Assembly: GCF_001896205.1 (NCBI RefSeq)
Contig: NZ_MPNU01000001.1
Location: forward strand, 609,292-673,291
DNA: 64,000 nt
Origin: Edwardsiella piscicida
GTDB taxonomy: Bacteria > Pseudomonadota > Gammaproteobacteria > Enterobacterales > Enterobacteriaceae
Reading direction: 5' to 3'
The notes under the pieces were generated by a model, which was not told the origin of the DNA, made no database searches, and worked only from the letters and a program-made list of their open reading frames with translations. The number at the start of each line of letters is the position of its first letter. Positions within the stretch are counted from its first letter, which is position 1. Both the position numbers and the translations under genes were made by a program. Shown here in pieces: positions 21,853 to 37,704 of this stretch.

Positions 21853-22494
21853 ATGGCTGTCGCTGCCAACAAACGTTCGGTAATGACGCTGTTTTCCGGG
21901 CCGACCGACATCTTTAGCCATCAAGTACGCATTGTCCTGGCTGAGAAGGGTGTCAGCGTCGAGATCGAGCAGGTGGATATGGACAATCTGCCGCAGGATC
22001 TGATCGACCTCAATCCCTACCGCACGGTGCCGACGCTGGTTGACCGCGAGCTGACGCTGTATGAATCTCGCATCATCATGGAATACCTTGATGAGCGCTT
22101 TCCGCATCCGCCGCTGATGCCGGTGTACCCGGTTGCTCGCGGTGAGAGCCGCCTGTTTATGCACCAGATCGAGCGCGACTGGTACTCTCTGCTGTACAAG
22201 ATCGAAAAAGGCAGCGCTCAGGAGGCGGACGCCGCCCGTAAACAGCTGCGTGAAGAGCTGCTGGCGATCGCGCCGGTCTTCGCCCAGAAACCGTACTTTA
22301 TGAGCGATGAGTTCAGCCTGGTGGACTGCTATCTGGCGCCGCTGCTGTGGCGTTTGCCGGTGCTGGGCATCGAGCTGAGCGGCGCTGGTGCCAAAGAGCT
22401 GAAGGGCTATATGACGCGCGTCTTTGAGCGCGATGCTTTCTTGGCCTCGCTGACCGAGGCTGAGCGTGAAATGCGTCTGCATACCCGAGGCTGA
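21853..22494 (+). CDS. sspA: Stringent starvation protein A
   Basis: RNA-polymerase-associated protein with a glutathione S-transferase fold, induced on starvation and involved in acid resistance and H-NS control in E. coli. The 213 aa product has an N-terminal thioredoxin-like domain (VMTLFSGPTDIFSHQVRIVLAEKG), the conserved DLNPYRTVPTLVDRELTLYES, and the surface PHP motif in DERFPHPPLMPVYPVARGES. Start MAVAANKRS is chosen over an ATG at 21841. It abuts sspB. Confidence 0.97.
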   Translation: MAVAANKRSVMTLFSGPTDIFSHQVRIVLAEKGVSVEIEQVDMDNLPQDLIDLNPYRTVPTLVDRELTLYESRIIMEYLDERFPHPPLMPVYPVARGESRLFMHQIERDWYSLLYKIEKGSAQEADAARKQLREELLAIAPVFAQKPYFMSDEFSLVDCYLAPLLWRLPVLGIELSGAGAKELKGYMTRVFERDAFLASLTEAEREMRLHTRG

Positions 22495-22496
22495 TG

Positions 22497-22988
22497 ATGG
22501 AGCTGTCGCAAATGTCACCGCGCCGCCCTTTCCTGCTGCGCGCTTTCTATGACTGGCTGCTGGATAATCAGCTGACGCCGCATCTGGTGGTGGATGTACA
22601 CTGCGCCGACGTGATGGTGCCGATGGAGTACGCGCGCGATGGGCAGATTGTCCTGAATATCGCGCCGCGCGCCGTGGGTGGGCTGGAGCTGGCCGATGAT
22701 GCGGTGCGCTTTAACGCCCGCTTTGGCGGCGTACCGCGTCAGGTATATGTGCCCATGGCGGCGGTGATGGCTATCTATGCGCGTGAAAACGGCGCCGGTA
22801 CGATGTTTGAGCCAGAGGCTGCCTATGAGCAGGATGGCGATGAGACGCGCGCCGAGACGGAGAGCGACGAGCCGGCCATGACGCTGATCGACGGCGATCG
22901 TTCGCCGGATAACGAAGCGCCCGCTGATGATGACGGCGGCGATGAGCCTCCGCCGCGCGGCCGTCCGGCCCTGCGCGTGGTTAAATAA
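22497..22988 (+). CDS. sspB: ClpXP adaptor protein SspB
   Basis: Delivers ssrA-tagged proteins and RseA fragments to ClpXP. The 163 aa product has the N-terminal tag-binding fold (PRRPFLLRAFYDWLLDNQLT, EYARDGQIVLNIAPRAVG), a flexible acidic linker of roughly 45 residues, and the C-terminal ClpX-binding peptide RGRPALRVVK. Two ATGs are adjacent (22494, 22497); the second matches the family start. The ATG at 22494 overlaps the sspA stop. Together with DegS in this window, it belongs to the sigma-E activation route. Confidence 0.97.
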   Translation: MELSQMSPRRPFLLRAFYDWLLDNQLTPHLVVDVHCADVMVPMEYARDGQIVLNIAPRAVGGLELADDAVRFNARFGGVPRQVYVPMAAVMAIYARENGAGTMFEPEAAYEQDGDETRAETESDEPAMTLIDGDRSPDNEAPADDDGGDEPPPRGRPALRVVK

Positions 22989-23003
22989 CGTAAACGTTAA
23001 TAG

Positions 23004-23031
23004 AAACCGGGAGCCGAACCCGGTTTTTTTT
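23004..23031 (+). terminator. Terminator of sspA-sspB
   Basis: AACCGGG pairs with CCCGGTT around a short loop, followed by eight T residues. Confidence 0.9.
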
Positions 23032-23039
23032 GTCTGTTG

Positions 23040-23072
23040 AAAACCCCCTGCTAGGCAGGGGGTTTTGTTTTG
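23040..23072. terminator. Second, bidirectional hairpin after sspB
   Basis: AAAACCCCCTG pairs with CAGGGGGTTTT and is followed by GTTTTG. It is almost symmetrical, so could also stop transcripts coming from nanEKQ on the other strand, although nanQ ends 134 bases away. Confidence 0.8.
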
Positions 23073-23205
23073 TTTTCGCGTAGCCCGCGGGGAAAAGGAG
23101 AAAAAAGTGTGATGCCCCACATAGGGGGAGCAGGGCGATCACACGTCAAAGAGGATGGCGGACATCGCCGGCAGGGGTATGCCGAGAGCCATATCCAGAC
23201 TGCTG

Positions 23206-24534
<1,329 letters not shown>

Positions 24535-24554
<20 letters not shown>

Positions 24555-25242
24555 GATGCGCCTCCGCCTGGAGAGCCTGGCAATACCATTGACAGATGTG
24601 CTCAATGCGGGTGATAGCCGAGCCGACGGTGACGGCCCAGGCCCCTTGGGAGAGCGCCTGCGCCGCCTGCGACGGCGTGTTGTAGCGCCCTTCGGCGATC
24701 ACCCGGCATCCGGCGTTGCTCAGCGCGTGCACCAGCGCCAAATCTGGCTCGCAGGGCGTCTCTCCGTTGGTGTAGCCGGAGAGCGTGGTGCCGATAAAAT
24801 CGCAGCCGAGGTGCTGACAGTACAGCCCATCCTCCAGCGAGGAGCAGTCGGCCATCGCTAGACGTCCATGGTGCTGTATTCGCGCCAGCAGGGCCTCTCG
24901 CTGCTCCGGGCGGGGGCGCAGGGTGCCGTCAAAGGCGATGATATCGGCACCGGCCTGAACCAGATCGTCAACATCGCGCAGGAAAGGGGTAATGCGTACC
25001 GGCGAGTCATCCAGATCGCGTTTGATGATCCCGATAATCGGCAGGGTGACGCGCGGGCGCACCGCCTGCAGGTTGGCCACGCCTTCGATACGCAGCGCGG
25101 CGGCTCCCGCCTGGGCAGCGGCCGCGGCCATCGCGGCGACGATCTCCGGGCTATCCATCGGGCTATCCGGCACCGGTTGGCAGGAGACGATCAGGGCACC
25201 GTTGCGTTGAATATGCTGTTGCAGAGTGGTGAATACAGACAT
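24535..25242 (-). CDS. nanE: N-acetylmannosamine-6-phosphate 2-epimerase
   Basis: TIM-barrel epimerase making GlcNAc-6-phosphate from ManNAc-6-phosphate, joining sialic acid breakdown to the nag pathway. The 235 aa protein (E. coli 229) starts [28 protein letters not shown] and shows the conserved IGIIKRDL and [15 protein letters not shown] segments and the C-terminal [13 protein letters not shown]. It is the first gene of the local operon. The lyase nanA, transporter nanT and regulator nanR, adjacent in E. coli, are not in this window. Confidence 0.95.
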
Positions 25243-25286
25243 GGCACCTCACCTTGATTACGCTTTAGAATTGAACTCCATATGAA

Positions 25287-25314
25287 TTTATATTATGGAG
25301 CAATACTCCATCAA
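25287..25314 (-). promoter_or_regulatory. nanEKQ promoter with palindromic operator
   Basis: On the minus strand TTGATG (25309-25314) and TATAAA (25287-25292) are separated by 16 bases, a good sigma-70 promoter 45 bases before nanE. A perfect palindrome ATGGAG-CAATA-CTCCAT (25295-25311) fills the spacer and overlaps the -35, the classic repressor position, and a third CTCCAT lies at 25276-25281. It does not resemble the GGTATA repeats bound by E. coli NanR, so a different regulator is inferred. Confidence 0.65.
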
Positions 25315-25407
25315 GGTAAAATGCAGCAAAGCGTGAGTAGGGTCAAACTATCGTCCGTGAGCGTGCGACGAGGGAGGGCGGTGGCGGAGTTAAACTCCGC
25401 CAGTGGT

Positions 25408-26118
25408 TTAGCGGGGGGGAGAGGCGGTAGGATCTGCGGGCATCGCGCGGCGGCGCAGCAGGTGGATAGCCCAGGCTACGCTCATGATCACCAGGATCGC
25501 AAAGCACAGCGCAAAGGCCAGGAAACAGGCCTGCGCCATATTCATAAACTGCATGGAGGGGATCAGATACCAGCCCTCAGCCTGCACGTACATGTCGATA
25601 AACCACTGCTGTACGCTGTCCAGCGCCACGCCCTGTGGCACCATCGGCGCATCGTAGCCGCAGTCGCCGGTCGGCTTAAACCAAGAGGGGGCCCACTCGG
25701 CCAGGGGCAGCCCGAAGGGAAAGCTGGGATCGGTGGAGCATCCCTGCACGCCAAACAGCGCGTCTGGACTGTGCACCGCATGGTGGATCCCATTCAATTT
25801 GATGGAGTACCCCATGCCGATGATGGCGCCATAAAAGGCGGCGATACAGCCGAACAGCTTCAGCGCCAGATTGCGGGGGTTGATCGCCGCGACCAGTCCG
25901 CCGATGACCATGACAAACATGGCAAAGCGGATATAGACGCACTGTTCGCAGGGGGCCATGTACAGGTAGATCTGAAAAAAGGCGTGTGCCAGGACGATCA
26001 GCCCGCCCATGGCCAGGGCCATCAGCAGCCAGAGAAAGCGCTGCTCCTGCCAGCGAACCAGCGTTTCGACCGGATTTTGGCGTAGGTCACTCCACATTTT
26101 TGCAAACATAGCGATCAT
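25408..26118 (-). CDS. dsbI: DsbB-like quinone-coupled thiol oxidase DsbI
   Basis: Inner-membrane protein that reoxidises DsbL and passes electrons to quinone. The 236 aa product has about five hydrophobic segments and four periplasmic cysteines placed as in DsbB-type enzymes: Cys57-Glu-Gln-Cys60 after the second helix, and Cys127 plus Cys153 in the following large loop. Seven bases separate it from dsbL. The assT-dsbL-dsbI order is that described for uropathogenic E. coli, where the pair is devoted to folding AssT. Confidence 0.93.
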   Translation of the reverse strand: MIAMFAKMWSDLRQNPVETLVRWQEQRFLWLLMALAMGGLIVLAHAFFQIYLYMAPCEQCVYIRFAMFVMVIGGLVAAINPRNLALKLFGCIAAFYGAIIGMGYSIKLNGIHHAVHSPDALFGVQGCSTDPSFPFGLPLAEWAPSWFKPTGDCGYDAPMVPQGVALDSVQQWFIDMYVQAEGWYLIPSMQFMNMAQACFLAFALCFAILVIMSVAWAIHLLRRRAMPADPTASPPR

Positions 26119-26125
26119 CCTTAGG

Positions 26126-26797
26126 CTACTTGGCAGCCAGTTCTTTGACTAAATCGGCCATGGAGTCGACGGATTTGATGCTCTTGGTCATGATCAGGTA
26201 TTTACCGTTGACCACATAGGCCGGTACGCCCTGGATCTTGGCGACGTCGTAGGCGGAGGCCTTCCATTCACCCAGGGTCTTTTGCACCGCGGGATCTTTC
26301 AGCCCCCCCTCCAGATCGGCTTGGCTTAGGCCAGCGGCGTCCAGCCCGGTTTGGGTAAAGGCAGCCGGATCCTTGCCATCCTTCCAGCGCTCTTTTTTAT
26401 CATGGTAGGCCGCGTAGTAGGCAAACTTGGCCTTTTTGAACTGAGAAGCGTCATCGAAGATGGAGACGCCGGCGGCGCGATCCTTATTGAGCAGTACGGC
26501 GAGAATTTCACTGCCCTGTGGCCCATAGACCCCCTTGGTATCCAGGTGGTACGGCTCGAAGCGTACGATATCCTTAACCTTGTCGCTGACGGGGCCGGTG
26601 ACCGCTTTGTCATACTTGTAGCAGAAGGGGCAGTCGTAGCTGAAGACCTTGATCAGGGTCTTCTGGGCATTGGGAATCGGCTTTTCCAGCACCACGTAGT
26701 CCGTGCCTTCGCTGAAGGCGGCGGCGCCGAAGGCGCAGGTCAGCAGCGTGGCGCCCAGCAGGGCTTTAAGGTGTGTTTTACCCAGGGTTAAATGCAT
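26126..26797 (-). CDS. dsbL: DsbA-like thiol:disulfide oxidoreductase DsbL
   Basis: Strongly oxidising periplasmic disulfide donor. The 223 aa precursor has a signal peptide ending near AFGAAA, then a thioredoxin fold with the active site [13 protein letters not shown] (Cys56-Pro-Phe-Cys59) and a cis-proline loop [13 protein letters not shown]. The CPFC dipeptide, rather than the CPHC of DsbA, is the hallmark of DsbL. It lies between assT and dsbI; its likely substrate is the single disulfide of AssT. Confidence 0.94.
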   Translation of the reverse strand: MHLTLGKTHLKALLGATLLTCAFGAAAFSEGTDYVVLEKPIPNAQKTLIKVFSYDCPFCYKYDKAVTGPVSDKVKDIVRFEPYHLDTKGVYGPQGSEILAVLLNKDRAAGVSIFDDASQFKKAKFAYYAAYHDKKERWKDGKDPAAFTQTGLDAAGLSQADLEGGLKDPAVQKTLGEWKASAYDVAKIQGVPAYVVNGKYLIMTKSIKSVDSMADLVKELAAK

Positions 26798-26860
26798 AGT
26801 GGAGACTCCTTTCCTAAAGCGATACGGAATGGGCGTACCCAGGGGGCACGCCCATGGACG

Positions 26861-28657
26861 TTACAGGAACAGCCCCTGCGGTCGGATCAGCGCCGCACGG
26901 TAATGGGTTTGGTTAGCCTTATCGGACAGGACGTCCAGCTCGACCTTGACCTCTTTGGTCTTATAGTCGATCTCGTTCAGGCGACCGGTGGTCGGCTGGC
27001 CCGGCTCAAACAGATTGGTCGAGCCGCCGAAGCTGAACATGGTGTCGCGATCCGGCTGGTATTCGACGATCGAGGTGATCGGGTTGTACCATTCATAGCC
27101 GCGATCCTTGCCATACTCCCAGAGCTGCTGCACGGTCATATTCTTTTCATCGATCTTGTACTCCACGATGCGCGAATATTTCATGGTGGGCAGCGCCGGC
27201 TGCTCCAGGTGGCGGCCATCGCCGTTGTCGAAGACCGTCAGGGTGCCCTTGGGCGACAGCCAGGCGGTGTGCTGGGTATAGGAGAAGTCGAAGTCGCTGT
27301 TCTCGCAGACGCCCTTGGCGCTGCAGTTCAGCGGTTTATTCTGCGCATCAACCGGCTTGAGCAGCTTGGCGGAGAGCTTCTCATTCCAGCCCTCAGCCGG
27401 CGCCAGGATCCACTTCACCTGCTTGTCGCGGCCAATTTTGATGACGCCCTGGTGACGGGAGGAGAGGATGATGCTGTCATCTTTGGGATCGTAGGCGATG
27501 GAGTTGACGTGGGCCCAGTTACGGCCTGGGCCGACGCCCAGCGCATCGCCAAACGGTGTATCCGGCTCCAGCTTGGCCTGCTTGCCCGCGTGATCCAGAT
27601 CGACGTTAACGCAGACGGCGCCGGCATCGAGCGCGCCGAGCAGGCTGTCGCGCAGCGGATCGAGGATCAGGTTAAGATCCCAGACGTCGACCACCCGTCC
27701 CGCTTTGTCCACTTCTAGAATATGGTCGCGGATGGTGTGTACGCGCTGCCCATCGTCGCGCAGGTAGTTGCGCTTGCCGACGCGCAGCATTACGTTGCCG
27801 TTGGGGATCTCGATCGACTCATGGGTGGCGTCGAGGTAGCCACGCGGTAGGCGGTGATTATTCAGTACCTGACCCATCATGTCGAACTCGTACCAGTGCT
27901 GCCCCTGAACGGCGGTAAAGGTTCCGCGTGGCGTCTCCCGGATCCCCATCAGGTAACCGCGCTGGTTGATGTCAACATCATGGCCGTTATAGAGCGTATC
28001 TTGATTCAGCCACCAGCGATATTCACCCTGGGTGTCGACAATAAAGGTAAAGGGCGCGATATCGAATGGCAGGGATCCGGTCGCTGGGCTCGCATCCAGC
28101 AGACCTGCATTTTTATCTTTTTCGCCGCTCCAGTGCAGGTCAGATCCCTGTGGGGTAAAGGTATGGGTATTGACTAAATAGAGACGGTCCTCAAACCCCT
28201 TGGCGACTTTAACCGGTTTCACCGGCTGTAAATCGGTGAGTGAGCGGTTATCCATATATTTATTGACGATGGCAGAGGTTCGGATGGTATAGGCATCTTT
28301 TTTGAGTTTGCCGCCCTCTTTATATTCAACTGTGACCTGGTTATCATGTTTTTGATACAGACCAAAAATGGGAATGCCATCATAGGTTAACAGGGACTGT
28401 TTACCGACGGGATAACTGACGGCAACGCCATTTTTCCCTTTCCCTTGCACGGTAACGTTGACGTCGGAGATGGCGTGTCCATTCAGATTGATTAATGCCG
28501 TGAGCGGTGAATTGCCATAGGGGTCAACGACGACGGCGCCGAGATTACCGACGGCCGGCGCTGCCGGCATACCGGCGGCGTGAACTACGGGAGAGACGGC
28601 GCCGATGGCGAATGCAATGGCACCTGCGACCAGCGTTTTTCTGGTTGTGCTGAGCAT
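26861..28657 (-). CDS. assT: Periplasmic arylsulfate sulfotransferase AssT
   Basis: Moves a sulfuryl group from one phenolic sulfate to another phenol without PAPS, in the periplasm. The 598 aa precursor has a signal peptide cut after about residue 27 (VVHA). With that offset every catalytic residue known from the uropathogenic E. coli enzyme is present: His279, His383, Arg401 and the transiently sulfated His463 (YTQHTAW), equal to mature 252, 356, 374 and 436. The Cys445-Cys451 pair (NCSAKGVCE) equals mature 418-424, the disulfide made by DsbL. An AGGAGA Shine-Dalgarno supports the start at 28657; upstream codons to 28723 are not needed. First gene of assT-dsbL-dsbI. Confidence 0.96.
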   Translation of the reverse strand: MLSTTRKTLVAGAIAFAIGAVSPVVHAAGMPAAPAVGNLGAVVVDPYGNSPLTALINLNGHAISDVNVTVQGKGKNGVAVSYPVGKQSLLTYDGIPIFGLYQKHDNQVTVEYKEGGKLKKDAYTIRTSAIVNKYMDNRSLTDLQPVKPVKVAKGFEDRLYLVNTHTFTPQGSDLHWSGEKDKNAGLLDASPATGSLPFDIAPFTFIVDTQGEYRWWLNQDTLYNGHDVDINQRGYLMGIRETPRGTFTAVQGQHWYEFDMMGQVLNNHRLPRGYLDATHESIEIPNGNVMLRVGKRNYLRDDGQRVHTIRDHILEVDKAGRVVDVWDLNLILDPLRDSLLGALDAGAVCVNVDLDHAGKQAKLEPDTPFGDALGVGPGRNWAHVNSIAYDPKDDSIILSSRHQGVIKIGRDKQVKWILAPAEGWNEKLSAKLLKPVDAQNKPLNCSAKGVCENSDFDFSYTQHTAWLSPKGTLTVFDNGDGRHLEQPALPTMKYSRIVEYKIDEKNMTVQQLWEYGKDRGYEWYNPITSIVEYQPDRDTMFSFGGSTNLFEPGQPTTGRLNEIDYKTKEVKVELDVLSDKANQTHYRAALIRPQGLFL

Positions 28658-28800
28658 GGTATTCTCCTGACTTTGCAATAAATCCATTTTTATCATCAGT
28701 GGACAGCCCACGTTGGGTTGCATGCCGTCCGCGCTATCCCAAAAGGGGAATTCGGTATCTTCTACGCCGCGGGGCGCAGGATAAATAGGGCGATGATGAG

Positions 28801-28822
28801 CAATGATGGATGGCTATCATTG
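28801..28822. promoter_or_regulatory. Candidate LysR-type operator palindrome
   Basis: A perfect 7-base inverted repeat CAATGAT-N8-ATCATTG that contains the T-N11-A geometry of LysR-family boxes (T at 28804, A at 28816). It lies about 145 bases upstream of the assT start, in the region shared with the divergent regulator. Function is inferred from geometry and position only. Confidence 0.55.
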
Positions 28823-28953
28823 TCGTGATAAACAGGGCTATTACGCAGGCGAATATATTTCGTTAAATTTAATCTTACTTGAATTATTTTTATTTGTTAT
28901 TAATTAATCTGCTTGGCGATATGTATATGTTGGCGGCGCCATAGTATTATTAT

Positions 28954-28967
28954 TTGATACATATCAC
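28954..28967. promoter_or_regulatory. FNR-like box upstream of the LysR-type gene
   Basis: TTGAT-ACAT-ATCAC matches the FNR consensus TTGAT-N4-ATCAA at nine of ten positions and is 86 bases before the regulator ORF. It also partly fits a CRP site (TTTGA-N6-TCACG), so which factor binds is uncertain. Confidence 0.5.
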
Positions 28968-29052
28968 GTAATTAACCGCAGGCTTTATTTCTTTTATACC
29001 GATATTAGGTTATCTCTATTCGGAGATAAATGCTTATTTCCGGATAACGATC

Positions 29053-35930
<6,878 letters not shown>

Positions 35931-36610
35931 ATTCAGTGAACCTCCCCAAGCTCTGCGCGGCCCCCCATCGCCGGGCGCAGCGGCCTGTAGCTGGCAGGTT
36001 CTCGGTCGTTTGACCGGGGGCGCCCGTCGGGCAGCCGCCTGCATCAGTATTCACAAGCACACTGTCACGCGTTGCGAGGGGATCGTAACTAACTGGATAA
36101 CTATGATGTGATGTTGTGTCCATCCGGAAGGGTGTTATTTTTATTTCCGGCGGCATTCCAACTTATCGGGAAAGATTTCGCAGGTCAAATGTGGGCTGCA
36201 TCACAGTTTCTTGGAGGTCATTATGTGATATGGAGTTGATTTTTAATGAAAATATATAAAAAAGTGCCCTAATGTATCGCGGGAAGCGGGCCGAACGCGG
36301 CTACCGGGTAACACTGTCAAATGAGCCTGTTTGTTATTTTATATGCTATTTAAATAAATTACTTAAGATTAATATATCGCATATAGAGAAGATGTTGATG
36401 ATTAATTTTGTTTTTACATCACGGACTTATTCCGGCGCGGATGGGCGCAGAGCGCGGCGCTGCTCCGTGCGTAAAAATGAATTTAAAGTCACTTAAAGTG
36501 AATTTTGATACAGATATGGCGCAGGGGGATCTCCGTTGGCGCGTAAAAAAGCGGCATGGAGTATAATGGCGAAACTTGCCAGCGGGTTATATAAGGCCTC
36601 TTTTACTATT
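35931..36610. promoter_or_regulatory. Long divergent intergenic region gltB / yhcC
   Basis: A 680-base non-coding gap. The left part is the presumed gltB promoter and leader; the middle (about 36230-36420) is very AT-rich; the right part has a perfect 13-base palindrome TCACTT-A-AAGTGA at 36489-36501 before yhcC. In E. coli gltBD is controlled by Lrp and nitrogen status, and an AT-rich upstream region fits Lrp/H-NS-type binding, but I cannot point to specific sites. Confidence 0.5.
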
Positions 36611-37516
36611 ATGCAGTTGCAGCAATTGGTCAATATGTTCGGCGCCGACCTACAGCGCCGCTATGGGGAAAAAATTCATAAGCTCACGCTGCACGGCGGA
36701 TTTAGCTGCCCTAACCGCGATGGAACGCTGGGCCGCGGCGGCTGTACGTTTTGCAACGTGGCCTCCTTTGCCGATGAACAGATGCAGCGGCGCAGCATCG
36801 CCGAACAGCTGGAGGCTCAGGCGCGCAAAGTCAATCGAGCGCGACGCTACCTGGCCTATTTTCAGGCCTATACCAGCACCTATGCCGAGGTCTGTATCCT
36901 ACGAGATATGTATCGGGAGGCCCTGCAGCAGGCCGATATGGTCGGTCTGTGCGTCGGGACCCGTCCTGACTGCGTACCGGAGAGCGTGCTTGATCTGCTG
37001 GCGGAGTACCGTGAGCAGGGCTACGAGGTGTGGCTGGAGCTAGGGCTGCAGAGCGCCAATGATAAGACGCTGCGCCGGATTAACCGCGGGCATGATTTCG
37101 CCTGCTATCAGCGTACGACCCGCGCCGCCCGGGCACGCGGGCTGAAGGTATGCAGCCATCTGATCGTGGGTTTGCCTGGCGAGAGCCACGCGGACTGTCT
37201 CGACACGCTGCAGCGGGTGGTGGAGACCGGCGTCGAGGGGATCAAGCTGCATCCGCTGCATATTGTGACCGGCAGCGTACTGGCGAAGGCCTGGCAGGCC
37301 GGGCGCCTGCAGGATCTGACGTTAGAGCGCTATGTCCACACCGCCGGCGAGATGATCCGCCACACGCCGCCAGAGGTTATCTATCACCGTATTTCCGCCA
37401 GCGCCCGTCGCCCCACGCTGCTGGCTCCCCAGTGGTGCGAGAACCGCTGGACCGGGATGGTCGCCATTAATAACTATCTGCTAGAGTGCGGTGGGCAGGC
37501 TTCCGCGCTGTCGTAG
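36611..37516 (+). CDS. yhcC: Radical SAM protein YhcC
   Basis: Predicted radical S-adenosylmethionine enzyme of the TIGR01212 type; its substrate is not established. The 301 aa product begins MQLQQLVNMFGADLQRRYGE and has iron-sulfur cysteines at 33, 45 and 48 (CPNRDGTLGRGGCTFC), an unusual CX11CX2C spacing for radical SAM that is normal for this family, and the SAM-contacting ELGLQSANDKTLRRINRGHD and HLIVGLPGES. In-frame codons extend up to 36536, but the family start is the ATG at 36611. It lies between gltB and arcB as in E. coli. Confidence 0.92.
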   Translation: MQLQQLVNMFGADLQRRYGEKIHKLTLHGGFSCPNRDGTLGRGGCTFCNVASFADEQMQRRSIAEQLEAQARKVNRARRYLAYFQAYTSTYAEVCILRDMYREALQQADMVGLCVGTRPDCVPESVLDLLAEYREQGYEVWLELGLQSANDKTLRRINRGHDFACYQRTTRAARARGLKVCSHLIVGLPGESHADCLDTLQRVVETGVEGIKLHPLHIVTGSVLAKAWQAGRLQDLTLERYVHTAGEMIRHTPPEVIYHRISASARRPTLLAPQWCENRWTGMVAINNYLLECGGQASALS

Positions 37517-37704
37517 CCTGCCCACCTGCGCGGATTTTACGGTATGATTAATGACTTATCCTATTAGGCGGCCGGCGTCGTCATATGGAGTCTATACAGG
37601 CGTATCGGCCCCGGTGACATCGTTCGGCGCGCGCCGCCATCGGCTCCCGTCATGGCGTTCGCCGGGATAGGTTTAGACCGAGACAATTGCCGGGGGAGTG
37701 CAAG

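Larger units (their letters stand above)
28658..29052. promoter_or_regulatory. Divergent control region assT / lysR-type gene
   Basis: A 395-base gap, AT-rich in its right half, between outward-facing assT and a LysR-family regulator. It contains a 22-base palindrome and an FNR-like box (listed separately). No confident -35/-10 pair could be chosen for either gene. No additional gene is visible. Confidence 0.7.

Noticed and set aside
25243..25407. E. coli-type NanR site (GGTATA repeats) before nanE
   Set aside because: No tandem GGTATA is present; the palindrome found has a different sequence.
36045..36610. Possible small gene in the gltB-yhcC gap
   Set aside because: The short frames there have poor starts and atypical composition for a coding sequence; nothing supports translation.
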